Below, piece after piece: positions 45,649 through 54,928 of a DNA stretch of 64,000 nt; within the stretch, counting starts at the first letter, position 1, and each line of letters begins with the position of its first letter. The DNA is from Adiantum capillus-veneris. Lineage: Eukaryota; Streptophyta; Polypodiopsida; Polypodiales; Pteridaceae. The position numbers were made by a program, and so were the translations under genes. The stretch covers positions 85,191,881 through 85,255,880 of the forward strand of contig CM043957.1 of NCBI GenBank assembly GCA_014529385.2, written 5' to 3'. The notes beneath the pieces are model-generated. The model was given only the letters and a program-made list of their open reading frames with translations. It made no database searches and was not told where the DNA came from.

Positions 45649-45668
45649 ACATGGATTTCAATCCATGT
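45649..45668. repeat. C2 leader palindrome 3
   Basis: ACATGGATT TC AATCCATGT: 9-bp arms. Confidence 0.85.
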
Positions 45669-46000
45669 TCCACAAGAGAATCTGTTGAAACTTCTCAATT
45701 TGCTTTTGATGAGTTTTTTGAGGCCCTTTCGTACCCTCTTTTGGTTTTAAATCATCTTTTAGGTCTCTACCAATAAATTTTTAAAATTTTAGAGTTATGG
45801 TCTTCTTTGCCCAAAATATGGTTTTCAGCCCTTTTCTCCCTAATCTTTTCAGCCTAATTTGATGGTGATAAGTCCTACTTACCCTATTGCTATGTGCTAG
45901 AAAGAAACTTGAAACAAAGATGAAAAAACCAATGCAAAGTAAAGTGGTAAAAAAAAAGTGAACAACACTCTCAAAGTATAGAGAAAATTTGAAGAATGAA

Positions 46001-46529
46001 ATGCTTTTGCTATCTCATTCACAACTCTCCTTACCCTTCAAGGATAGATATAACTAATCCCTCAACTCTAGACTCTATCAAGCACTAAACCCATGTCTAG
46101 CTACTTTATTGCTAATGTGTATGAAATGGATGATGAATCTTTGCCAATATTAGCGGGTCACCATGATAGACGTCCATAGCATAGCTTTTGGGTGCACTAA
46201 CATACTAATGTCAATACTCAAGGAAGTGACTCGGATGGGGCATGGAGACTCTTTGGTGCCAATCCTCACATTAGGAAGGGAATGAGGTGTAGGAGGGCCT
46301 CTTTATTTGCCATGTGATTAAAAATGGGGTTAGGGGCTGGGCTAATGGGTGGATGCCATGTGGACAAAAATGGTGGGTGTGGTAGGTTTGGTCAAACTTG
46401 TACTCTTTCATAAAATATAAAGAGAGAAACTCTTATAAATGATAAAAATAGAGCCTTTTTCTAAAATATTGGGGTGAAAACCAATCTTTTCTCTCTCTAG
46501 AGGCTGTCAATTTGTTTTTCCCACTCTCT
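46001..46529. other. unassigned interval between C2 and the gene island
   Basis: No coding sequence or clear LTR border. The 5' LTR of C2 should lie around here but cannot be recognised. Confidence 0.4.
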
Positions 46530-46600
46530 TAATATAAGGTCTCTTCAAAAACGTGCTGAACATTCTCTCTCTCTCTCTCTCTCTCTCTACTGTACCATCT
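46530..46600 (+). promoter_or_regulatory. possible promoter and CT-rich 5' region of gene F1
   Basis: TAATATAAGG at about 46530 is TATA-like. It is followed 30 bp later by a (TC)n tract (46564-46588) and a long pyrimidine-rich stretch, as in many plant 5' UTRs. Confidence 0.4.
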
Positions 46601-47121
46601 ATCACTTCTCTTTATACTGTACCATCTCTCTATTGTACCATCTCTCACATCTCCTCTCTCTACTGTCCCATCTCTCACTTCTCCTCTCTCTTCTTCTCTC
46701 TCTTCTCTATCAGTACCATCTCTCACTTCTCCTCTCACTTACCCTCTCTCACTTTTCCCTCCCAAAAACCTCTGCAGCAGAGTGTTGAACCTCTTTTCCC
46801 TCCTCAAGCTTGCAACATTCTTCTCAAGGTTGCTGCATTCTTCTCAAGAGTGCAGCCTGCTCTTGCTCCTCAAGGTAAAGATTTCCATTGCTTTGTAAGT
46901 TTCTTACACATTGCTATCTATAACTGAGTTTGCAGCATATCTTTTGTTTAAATCTACCATTTCTCTTTCTCTTTTAAGCTTGATTATCCCACTCAAGCTT
47001 TTCCCAACCTGCAAGTTTTATATCATAGTAGTAAGTGATGTGTGTTAGTTGTGTCCATATTTTTCATTGGTGTTCATCGATTAACAGTAAGTGTTGTGTG
47101 CAGGTTGTGCCATTATCTTCC

Positions 47122-48400
47122 ATGTCATCATTAGGTTCTCGACGACCCAGGAGTGCTATTGACTCCATGTCATGCAGAAATGTTCAAGATGACAGTGGGT
47201 GCTGGGTGACGACAGAGTTCAAACGGTTGTTGTGGGTGACAATGCAACCCAGCTCAAGAGGTGCACACAAGGTCTCCAGGAGACACATGGCTTCTCGGGC
47301 ACACCATTGGAAGGGAAGAATAATGGAGTTTAAACAACTCCAAAGTGGTAAGCGGCTTGCAAAGGTTCAACATGTGTATGTGGCTTCACAACTAAAGTTA
47401 ATGACAGCGTTGACTCCACCAAGGTTTCCAGCAAATTGTAATTTCACACCACTGTCAAAGTCTTAGATTTTCTTGATTATCGATTTTTGCTGCGTAAGTT
47501 GCTTTGTTGTTTTAAGATTTATTTGATTGTGTAATGTTTACAGATGTCTTTCCATCCGATTTTGTAGAGTGGGAGCCAATAGAGTCCTTCACAGGAACTT
47601 TTGAGGCCATCCATGTTGAGCTTGGCAAGTTGCTCTATGCTGGTTGTTCCTCCTCTGAGCTTGCATCACAAAACATTTTTTTTTACGACCATACTTACAT
47701 CACACCTACAAGAAATGGGTATGGAAATCTTTCTCCGGTTAACTTGCCAACTTTGCAGAGTTTCGAATGGCCTAAGCCAGATAGTGCTTTAATAGCAGCA
47801 ACCAAAAGGAGAATCGAGATGGATGTGCATGCAGCAATGAAGTGCACCTATGGTTCTCATAAAGCAACTTTGACATGGTTTATGTCACTTCATATGTTTG
47901 TACATATTTTCTGTGTGCAGAGTGTTCACATGACACCAACAATGTGGACCTGCAAAGGGGGAGGTGCAATATCTGCTTTTCTTGCAGCTGGATGGGAAAC
48001 GAAAGTGGTCAACCATCAAGGAGATAGAATCAAGTTGTCTATAATTGCGGAGAATGTGGTCTTCAGATACCATATCACAAAGCAAAGCTTATCAATGGCT
48101 TTTCCATACAGAAGATGGAAGTTGACGAAGGGAGAATGGGAAGCACTAGACTCTGACGTTGCAGTTAGAGAATCCATTGACCTGCAAATATGTCTCCATG
48201 ATGGTACACTGCATGACATCTTAGTGAATAATGATTGGCATCTCAGTCATCTTCGCGAGTATCTTAATCTTAGATATTCCATGTTAGAGCCATATCTCTT
48301 TGTAATCAACCAGAAAGTTATACGTTCTAGAAAAGAGAAGAGCTTTTTATGTGAGAACATCACATTTTCGCGATGTATTTCTGTAAAGCCTTGTAATTGA
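47122..48400 (+). pseudogene. gene F1, unknown function, probably decayed
   Basis: An ATG at 47122 starts MSSLGSRRPRSAIDSMSCRN. The best protein-like text then shifts frame near 47210 (VQTVVVGDNATQLKRCTQGL) and meets three stops. A consensus donor GTAAGT at 47494 and an acceptor TTTACAG ending at 47543 define a 50-bp intron. After it, a 285-codon frame runs to 48400 (FPSDFVEWEPIESFTGTFEA, GGGAISAFLAAGWETKVV, DLQICLHDGTLHDILV). A second intron may end at the CTGTGTGCAG before 47921. No family recognised. It has no retroelement motif and lies head-to-tail with F2. Confidence 0.5.
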
Positions 48401-48620
48401 TAAAAGATTATGATTTTATTAATGATTTTGGCGTTTTGAATTTTATCTTTGTGTAAAATCTTATGTCCAATGTTATGAGTGAAATGCCATTTCAGTGATT
48501 TGGAATGCAAGTGCTTTCCACAATGGTGTTTTTTGATGCTTTGTCACGTTTATTAAGTAAAAGTATACTTTTAAGTTATTTTTATAATTTTTTTAAATTT
48601 TTTTAAAAAGTGACTTTGAG

Positions 48621-48628
48621 TATATAAG
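48621..48628 (+). promoter_or_regulatory. TATA box of gene F2
   Basis: TATATAAG 115 bp before the F2 ATG, followed by a pyrimidine-rich leader. Confidence 0.6.
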
Positions 48629-48735
48629 TGACTTTATAAGTTTTTAAAAGCTTTTATAACATTCACAAAACTCAGACTCTTTGCTCTCAAGCTCTCTCTT
48701 TCTGCTCTCTATCTATTTTCTTTGCGAAAAAAACC

Positions 48736-50142
48736 ATGGCCACATCTAGTGACACACTTCTCTCACAATTGGAAAAGATAGGACTTGCAGATTGAGCACA
48801 CGATTTAATTAATTTCTTTGAAGGCTTCATCGACATACAAGCCACATCAAATCTTCATGGGGAAGCATTCCAGAGCTTCCTTGACTACATGGCACAACAC
48901 ATCAAAGAATATGCCATAGTCTTCGAGGGATCTGACATGGCATGGGTGCCAGTGGATTTCCTCAAGCACCTCTACGCCACCGACAAAAACTTTCGCTATC
49001 GATTGTTGCGATTCACTAAAGGGCTCACTGATCGGGATTACAGGACAGAGGATGAGGAAGACCTCATGGATCTGGGCATGGGAAACATCGGCACTCAATT
49101 CATCTCATGGGACATGGTTTTAGTTTTGCTTGTGCTTGAAGGTACTGATAAGGGAAAATCAAAAGACAAAGCCAGTAAAAAACCAACGGTGACTCTTGTT
49201 GAGGAGTCAAATGAAGTTATCGAGGAGGTGGATGAGCAGGCGGAGGCATCAATGGCACTTGTCCTATTACAAGAGCCCAGTACAACTGAGAAGGATGATA
49301 GAATGATTGAGGGAGATGACGTGTTGGAAGAAGTGCTGGAGCTACAAATTATTTCTCTACATGCAGTGGTCGTCGATGGTCGTCACTTCCTATTTCTTGA
49401 TGACATTGCCAAAACATTGGGACTTAGAGAAGACAAGTCTCTCTTTGTGCTAGCTATCTATGCAGGGATGAAGGATCCTAGTGGAAAGCAAGAGAAGACA
49501 GAATTTGAAATTGACTTTGAAGATCAAAGTATTTTAGACGGTCTCTCATTCTTTCCCATTGCGAATGAACAAACATTGGTGCAGACCGTCGCTTCAACTC
49601 TTGTAGAGATCAAATCGTGTGCCTCTTTCTATGAAAGCGTTCCTGAGAGTGGTTTTCAGCCGCACAAACCTTTGATCTCTATGGGAAAAGATGATCGCTC
49701 TAGCATCGACCTTGCAAAAAAATCACTTGAAGAGATGGATGAAGAGACATAGGTAAACTTATTATAACTTGATTATTTGTGTACAATTCATTACAACAAG
49801 AGTTTAAATTTATAAATTGTTTTGCAGACTGCATATCATGTTGATAAATTTGCAATGCGAATTGGTGGTTCCTGCAGCAACCCTATAGGCAGAGATAGCT
49901 CTTTGTGGCACTACCTGAACCACTTGGGCCCCTCAATTATTAGAGTTGTATACATGGGCTTCTCCAAGCATGGTACAACGGAGCTCCTCAAGTGCAAAGC
50001 TTTGAGTGCCATACTTGCTGAAGACTCTCTCACTTTAAACGCCCATAAATGTATATTGGTCAATAGAGAGGCTGCTTTGTATGCATTTACAGGCAAGCAC
50101 TCTAGATCCATCCTTTCCCACTGTGCTTTAAGCTTAGGTTAA
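48736..50142 (+). pseudogene. gene F2, two exons, unknown function
   Basis: ATG 48736 in a strong context (AAACCATGGC): MATSSDTLLSQLEKIGLAD, then TGA at 48793. The frame is then open to 49752 (LDYMAQHIKEYAIVFEGSDM, acidic middle, VVVDGRHFLFLDDIAKTLGL, FEIDFEDQSILDGLSFFPIA). A 75-bp intron (49753-49827: GTAAAC...TTTGCAG) joins exon 2 (YHVDKFAMRIGGSCSNPIGR ... to a stop at 50142). The codon at the splice site is TAG; CAG would be the usual exon end. Two C-to-T-type stops in otherwise good frames suggest recent loss. The DGRHFLFLDDIAKTLGL segment faintly resembles KilA-N/BRO entry text, but I do not claim it. Confidence 0.55.
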
Positions 50143-50811
50143 GGAATTACAAACCAAGACCAAATTGTAAAGACATTTGATGTCGATTTAGCCCCTCTTG
50201 CAATTCCTACCGATGTAATTCGTCAAGAAATGCATAAACCATGATGTAATATCTCTTGTAATAAAAAAAGTTTTGCTTTTGAAGTGTTCTATCGCGTCTG
50301 GTGTATTGGTATTCTGCAGGCAATGTCTACATAGATTTTTCAATTTTTATTCATTTTTGAGTTTTTTTGAGCAGTAGGAGGGGTGTAGAGGGGTGTATAC
50401 AGCTGTATAAGCATGAAAGGTAATTTTTTTTAAAAAAAAATCCCTGTGCGCCACGGCGCGCACAGGGCCATTTTGACCTGGTCAAAACAGCCCTGTGCGC
50501 GCTGTGGCGCACAGGGCTTTTTTTAATTTTTTTTTTCACTTTCATGCTAGTACATCTCCTTTGCAGTGGTTTAGCACCATTCTGCATGGTTTGGAACATT
50601 GTTTTGGCAGCTTTCAAAAAAAAAATTCCACTATTGAGCATTTGTCGAAATGAACATTTAACAAATTACAACTTAAAATTCTTGAAGTTCTCAAGACATA
50701 GTTTAAAATTACTCAAGACACTGATACAAAATCTGATCATTGATATTGATTCCAAAGATTACAAACTCTCAGTAGAGCCACAAATCTGATAAAAAGGTTA
50801 CATGGGATAAA
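50143..50811. other. intergenic region between convergent genes F2 and F3
   Basis: No coding sequence. Contains the hairpin at 50442-50516 between A- and T-tracts. Confidence 0.6.
50442..50516. terminator. large GC-rich hairpin between convergent genes
   Basis: Two 37-bp arms (50442-50478 and 50480-50516) pair with three mismatches. Each arm itself contains CCCTGTGCGC...GCGCACAGGG, so smaller hairpins nest inside. An A-run precedes it and a T-run follows it on the plus strand, and the reverse holds on the minus strand. That would suit a transcript-end signal for both F2 (plus) and F3 (minus). It could also be a small foldback element. Confidence 0.6.
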
Positions 50812-52101
50812 CTAGTTCTTATATAAATAGGCTTCATCTCTCAATCTAATTGCTAATGCTAAGTCCGTCACTTTGAGGGTGACTCTCTTGGCATGCACCA
50901 TATAGGAAGCGCCGTCGTTGAAGAGCTGCACCAAAATGTCTTCCGCAGCGTCCTGTAGTGCCAAGAGTGCTCTACCTTGGAGTCGAGTGACAGAGTCACT
51001 ACACTCTTCCATAATTTCTCTAACAACACGCGAAAAAGATGCTTTTGGTATGATTGGATCGGTAGATTTTTGATACTTTCTAATTTCCCTCAAGGCCACC
51101 GTTCCTGGCTTCCATCTTCTTTTCTTCTGTGCCACAGGTGGTGGAGGGGGAGCTGGTAGTCTAGCCCATTGAGGAGGGTCATTTCTAAACTCTTCTCTCC
51201 TGTCTGCTTGAGCTTGTTGCTCTTCAGCTGTGAGATTGTCCTTCTTTCTCTTTGGACATTTCTTGGATCTCTGAGGTCCTTTGGGTGGCCGAGAGCTGCT
51301 AGCCTGTTCCTGTTGTGTTGCTCTGGCTCTCTCTTCAGCTGCTCTTCTCTCTGCTTCGTCCCGTGCTTGAAGGTTTTCCAAATGAGCTCTCTGAGCCTCG
51401 ACTCTCTCCCATTCTTCCACCTCTCGTCTTCTTGCTTCTTCATTTTCTATACTCTCAGCTTCTTTGATAGCTCTTTCTTTTTCCTGGCGTGCCTCTTCGT
51501 TTCTTTTCCTGGCAGCCCGTCTATCCTTCTCTGGTGTTTTTATTTTTGCGCACTGTTTGAAATGCATCTTTATTGGTGTAGTTTGCAAGGTTGCTTGAGC
51601 AACAGGTGGAACCTGCTCATTTTGTAGTGGCTCAGGGTTGATCTCAGAGATTGGTGGAGGATCCGGCAAAGCTGTGCGGCGGGCTTGATGTAACGGTGGA
51701 AGATCCCCAAAAATTTGGCGCATGGTAGTTTGATCATCTGGAATAGAAGGGTCTGGAGGTTGGATGGGCTCTGTGACAGGTTGTGGTGTTGGGTTATCGT
51801 CATGCGATTGCGGCGCGGGATTCGATGTGGCAATGGTTTCCTCGTGTGAAGCAGATGGTTGGGGAGGTTGCATGGTATCTAGATGGGCTTGTGGCATTGG
51901 ATTTGAAGATGTGGGCTGTGTATGCAGTGCGGGTTGGGGTTGGGATGTGGTAGTGGTTTCTTCTTGTGCAAGAGATGGTTGAGGAGGTTGTGTGGCATTT
52001 GGAGATGGTTGTGATGTTGGATTTGAAGCTGGGGATTGTGTATCAAGTGCGGGCACTGAATCTGTTGTGTTATGAGTGGCGGTGGTGTCATCGACATGCA
52101 T
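50812..52101 (-). CDS. gene F3: long-tailed histone H3-fold protein, CENH3-like
   Basis: An intact 429-codon frame. Residues 1-160 are Pro/Gln/Thr-rich and disordered. Residues 190-290 are a Lys/Arg/Glu-rich helix (RREVEEWERVEAQRAHLENL). About 325-429 is a histone fold: RRWKPGTVALREIRKYQKST matches the H3 alpha-N region, ALLALQDAAEDILVQLF matches helix 2, and MVHAKRVTLKVTDLALAIRL matches loop 2 and helix 3. IPKASF and AAED resemble CENH3 more than H3, and loop 1 appears one residue longer than in H3. H3 and CENH3 pair with H4 in nucleosomes. A tail of over 300 residues is far beyond either. A TATA-like TATTTAAG (52227-52220) and a 5-codon upstream frame precede the ATG. Confidence 0.8.
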   Translation of the reverse strand: MHVDDTTATHNTTDSVPALDTQSPASNPTSQPSPNATQPPQPSLAQEETTTTSQPQPALHTQPTSSNPMPQAHLDTMQPPQPSASHEETIATSNPAPQSHDDNPTPQPVTEPIQPPDPSIPDDQTTMRQIFGDLPPLHQARRTALPDPPPISEINPEPLQNEQVPPVAQATLQTTPIKMHFKQCAKIKTPEKDRRAARKRNEEARQEKERAIKEAESIENEEARRREVEEWERVEAQRAHLENLQARDEAERRAAEERARATQQEQASSSRPPKGPQRSKKCPKRKKDNLTAEEQQAQADRREEFRNDPPQWARLPAPPPPPVAQKKRRWKPGTVALREIRKYQKSTDPIIPKASFSRVVREIMEECSDSVTRLQGRALLALQDAAEDILVQLFNDGASYMVHAKRVTLKVTDLALAIRLRDEAYLYKN

Positions 52102-52219
52102 ACTGATTTTCTCTTAAGTAGGTTCCATCGTGATCAAGATACGAGTGAGTGCTCGCTTTGGCTCGAGTGGATCTTCTAGAACGTGCGAATGAGAAATGAA
52201 CTTTAAAAGTGAGTTTTGA

Positions 52220-52227
52220 CTTAAATA
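52220..52227 (-). promoter_or_regulatory. possible TATA box of F3
   Basis: TATTTAAG on the minus strand, about 120 bp before the F3 start codon. It lies just past the end of F4. Confidence 0.45.
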
Positions 52228-52239
52228 GGCCCAAAAATT

Positions 52240-52739
52240 TTAAAAAAATTCCAAAACTCTGTAAAACCAATTGAACATTTCATGTAACGCATTGCTTTTT
52301 TTTTTCCACCTCCATGACGTGTATTCTTCAAATACACCGCTTTTGCTTGATAGTGTGAGCGCTCCATTCCTTGGCTACTCCAGATGCCCAATGAACCAAA
52401 AGTGTCGAGAAAAAATGCAATATGTGCAAAAAGAATATGCTGAAAAATACAAGCTTTTGTTCAATGATATTGTAACGCTGATTGTAAAGACAAAATGAAA
52501 CTTACCATGTAATGTGTTATGTGTGTTTCTCCCCAAGCATCGACCATTTGCGAAGTGAAGCTGTTGATCACAAACTTCAAAGTGGATATCTCATCAGAAG
52601 TCAGCTTTGCTTTTTCAAGTAGACGAAAAATATCATCGACAGATTGCCACACACGAGCACGCTTAATTCCAAGAGCAGCTTCGTTCCTGTTGAGCTAGCA
52701 GAGGATCACACCCACATTTTTGCTCACACTCATCATTTT
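52240..52739 (-). pseudogene. gene F4, 3' end only, truncated by element C
   Basis: Two minus-strand exons. Exon 52739-52506 reads RARVWQSVDDIFRLLEKAKL and VINSFTSQMVDAWGETHITH, ending ATG/GTAAGT. A 66-bp intron (52505-52440, acceptor TTTTTCAG) follows. Exon 52439-52240 reads FAHIAFFLDTFGSLGIWSSQ, then MERSHYQAKAVYL and NTRHGGG, to a TAA. The upstream exon has one stop near 52695 and is cut by the LTR of element C. The end resembles the C-terminal text of some eukaryotic transposon-associated proteins, but this is only an impression. F4 runs co-directionally into F3. Confidence 0.5.
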
Positions 52740-52897
52740 TGTAACCATTGATTGTAATAAATGTCTTTCCGACATTGATTTTGAATTGAGCCATTCATTA
52801 AGTAACGGGACTCAATTGAGTTTCCAGCTTGTAATCCCGAAGTAATTTCACTTGCCGATGTAATTAGTTAGAGATGTTCTCACCTCCAAGGCTGAGG

Positions 52898-52905
52898 TAT
52901 ATAAG
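52898..52905 (+). promoter_or_regulatory. TATA box in element C LTR
   Basis: TATATAAG, placed as expected for the U3/R border. Confidence 0.65.
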
Positions 52906-52976
52906 CCAAAGTTTTGTAACCTAAAGGGAGATTCAGATTATTAATCAAAGTGAGTTTTTGAGCGCCGTGACTGTGT

Positions 52977-52978
<2 letters not shown>

Positions 52979-53039
<61 letters not shown>
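52979..53039. repeat. (GA)n microsatellite in LTR
   Basis: About 30 uninterrupted GA units downstream of the TATA box. Confidence 0.95.
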
Positions 53040-53041
<2 letters not shown>

Positions 53042-53667
53042 TTATCTACTTGCTACGCGAGCTACGGAGCCGCCATTGGAGAAGCGACACCACCATTGTG
53101 TTAGCAACGACGAGAGCTACGCACAGATACCAAGAGTGCGCGCTATCGGCTTCTATGTGTGGTAAGTTCCTACGAGCTTCGGTGTGAGTTTTCTTCCAAC
53201 TCGTGTGTCGGAATAGAGCATGCAGCATATCTATAGAACCACAACAAGTAGAGCTACACATTAGTACCATCGGGGTCGAGTTTCGGTCACCTGTATTTTT
53301 CGGCCTGTCTTCATACGCGTTTACCGCACGGAGTGGTTATAGGTTGATTTTGTAGTTCAAGTCTTTAGGGTGTTGTTCTTACCTAGTGTATAGACTTCCC
53401 CTTGAGTTTGAGATCGATTCAATGATTCTAGATCTTGTTTCATATAGCATTCGTTCGTAGTACGGATTTCAGACACTTGCGTATTTTAGAACTTAGATTT
53501 GATTTCCTTAGTAGTGATTGTCATTAGAAGGTCGAGTAGGTGATTTGACACCCACCTAGTTGTTTCCATGCGCCTGCGGGTCAAGCTCCGTCCTCGTCTG
53601 ACAAATTCTGTTGTTGATTGAGTTCTCGCTATTTAGCTTCCGCTAGCGGCATAACCGCCTTAACATT

Positions 53668-53683
53668 TGGCGCCGTTGCCGGG
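53668..53683 (+). promoter_or_regulatory. element C primer-binding site
   Basis: TGGCGCCGTTGCCGGG, the Athila-type primer site usually assigned to tRNA-Asp. Confidence 0.9.
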
Positions 53684-54200
53684 AACGAGAGCCCTAAGTA
53701 GGTGACCTTAGACTAATCCTATGAGGTGAGTCGTATAAACTACTTTGTATACTTTAGTTAGAAAAGATCTAGGAGTGGTGGACTCCGAAGATCTCGAGAG
53801 ATTCTAGGAAGTGGGGTATTTCTGGGTCTTCCGTGTTGACAGTATTTTTAGTTTAGCTTAGATTTGTTTGTTGTTTTGTTGGTGTTGAGTAGTTGTTGAT
53901 AGAAGAAGAATTTGCTAGTCCGTGAGTGGCAGTGGATCTCTTTAAAATCACAATTACCAAACCCATTTTATGATTAGGAATAGCTTAGGTAGGACTTCAT
54001 TTGATCCTGATCTAGAGCTAGTAATCATTGGAGTATTTGCTTGATATGGTTGATTGCATGTTAGATCACTAAACCGTCGAGTTAGTAGTGAAACTTGCAA
54101 TAAACAAAAGTCAGAGAAATTTTCTGTGTATCTGGGAGTTGTTGAGCACTTGAGAAAGCTTTAGGAAGGATTCTGTGCCAAAAAACTAGAAATCTGCAAC

Positions 54201-54230
54201 TTTAGACATCATACGCGTATGATGTCTAAA
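54201..54230. repeat. C leader palindrome 1
   Basis: A perfect 30-bp palindrome around ACATCATACGCGTATGATGT. Confidence 0.95.
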
Positions 54231-54487
54231 TGACCAAACAGAGACCAAAACAAAAATTTTGACTTTACCAGAGTGTTCAAAAGGGGGGTTATACCCTAAT
54301 TTCAACTTAAAACAAGAGCATTAACACTCAAAGAAACCCAAAAAGACAAGTCGGAGTCCAAGAAACGCAAAGAAGAGGAAATTTTGGATTCAGATCTTGT
54401 TTTTACATTCAAACCTGACAAAAACACTTGAAACTCAATTATAAACATTGGAAAAGGCTTAAAACCAAGAATAGTCAAAATCTGGGA

Positions 54488-54519
54488 CAAAAGACATCAT
54501 ACGCGTATAATGTCTTTTG
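54488..54519. repeat. C leader palindrome 2
   Basis: 32 bp with one mismatch (GTATAATG in the right arm). Confidence 0.95.
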
Positions 54520-54614
54520 ACACATCCACTGCTTATTTTTGATATCTGACCTAACAAGATTGTTACAAGCGCTGTAGGAAGCATAAATATCAAGTTTTGA
54601 CCCAAATTGATGAA

Positions 54615-54644
54615 AAAGACATCATACGCGTATGATGTCTTTTA
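54615..54644. repeat. C leader palindrome 3
   Basis: A perfect 30-bp palindrome with the same 20-bp core as copy 1. Confidence 0.95.
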
Positions 54645-54896
54645 CCTAATTTTGGACATATTTTGATACTTTGCCAACACAGATCCATTGTAATAGCTGT
54701 CTAGAGGTTATGTTTCAAGTTTCATCCCATTTGCATCACAATTGACCCAAAAAACAAGTTAAAAGCGGAAAATTGTCGAGAAAAGCCTAAATTAGCCATA
54801 ACTTGCTCAAACAGAGTTCAAACTGAATTTTGTGAGTGGACAGAGCATAAGGGGGCTACTGAGAGTGAGTATTACCAAAATTGTCTAAATCTGTGA

Positions 54897-54928
54897 AAAA
54901 AGACATCATACGCGTATAATGTCTTTTT
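54897..54928. repeat. C leader palindrome 4
   Basis: 32 bp with the same single mismatch as copy 2. Confidence 0.95.

Larger units (their letters stand above)
33640..46000 (-). mobile_element. C2: degraded Athila-like Ty3/gypsy element, minus strand, split by copia element D
   Basis: Homologous over gag, the start of pol and the protease to element C at 52740-64000, but much older. On the minus strand: leader with three palindromes (45668-45080), gag (44759 to 41821, then 34840 to 34600 beyond D), and protease region (34454-33640). It breaks at 33640 inside the post-protease linker, so RT, RNase H and integrase are absent. The right boundary (5' LTR) is not resolved; 46000 is an estimate. 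Confidence 0.8.
44760..46000 (-). other. C2 5' leader with three palindromes
   Basis: Non-coding on the minus strand upstream of gag. Three copies of an ACATGGAT...ATCCATGT hairpin lie at 45080-45099, 45367-45386 and 45649-45668, spaced 287 and 282 bp. The 5' limit and LTR are not resolved. Confidence 0.6.
52740..53665 (+). repeat. element C 5' LTR
   Basis: The end is firm (CCGCCTTAACA, two bases before the primer site). The start is inferred at TGTAACC, where gene F4 coding sequence breaks off. It contains a TATA box and a long GA microsatellite. About 926 bp. Confidence 0.7.

Noticed and set aside
46230-46270. Primer-binding site of C2 (TTGGCACCAAAGAG on the minus strand)
   Set aside because: Shares only TTGG-C-CC with the C primer site, and no LTR border is recognisable beside it.
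46553-46927. Ser/Leu-rich frame of 124 codons
   Set aside because: Arises from the CT-rich stretch before gene F1; composition only.
48150-48400. Ubiquitin-like domain at the end of F1
   Set aside because: The order of strands is suggestive (LHDGTLHDILV), but there is no diglycine end and no conserved core that I could confirm.
49340-49480. KilA-N/BRO domain in F2
   Set aside because: Only one short segment (DGRHFLFLDDIAKTLGL) resembles the family; not enough to call.
51169-51627. 152-codon plus-strand frame with hydrophobic stretches
   Set aside because: Antisense of the charged helix of F3; Glu/Arg-rich sense coding reads as Leu/Phe/Ser-rich on the other strand.
54201-54928. CRISPR-like array
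   Set aside because: Repeats are palindromic, but only four, with spacers of 94-257 bp that are leader sequence; the context is a plant retrotransposon.
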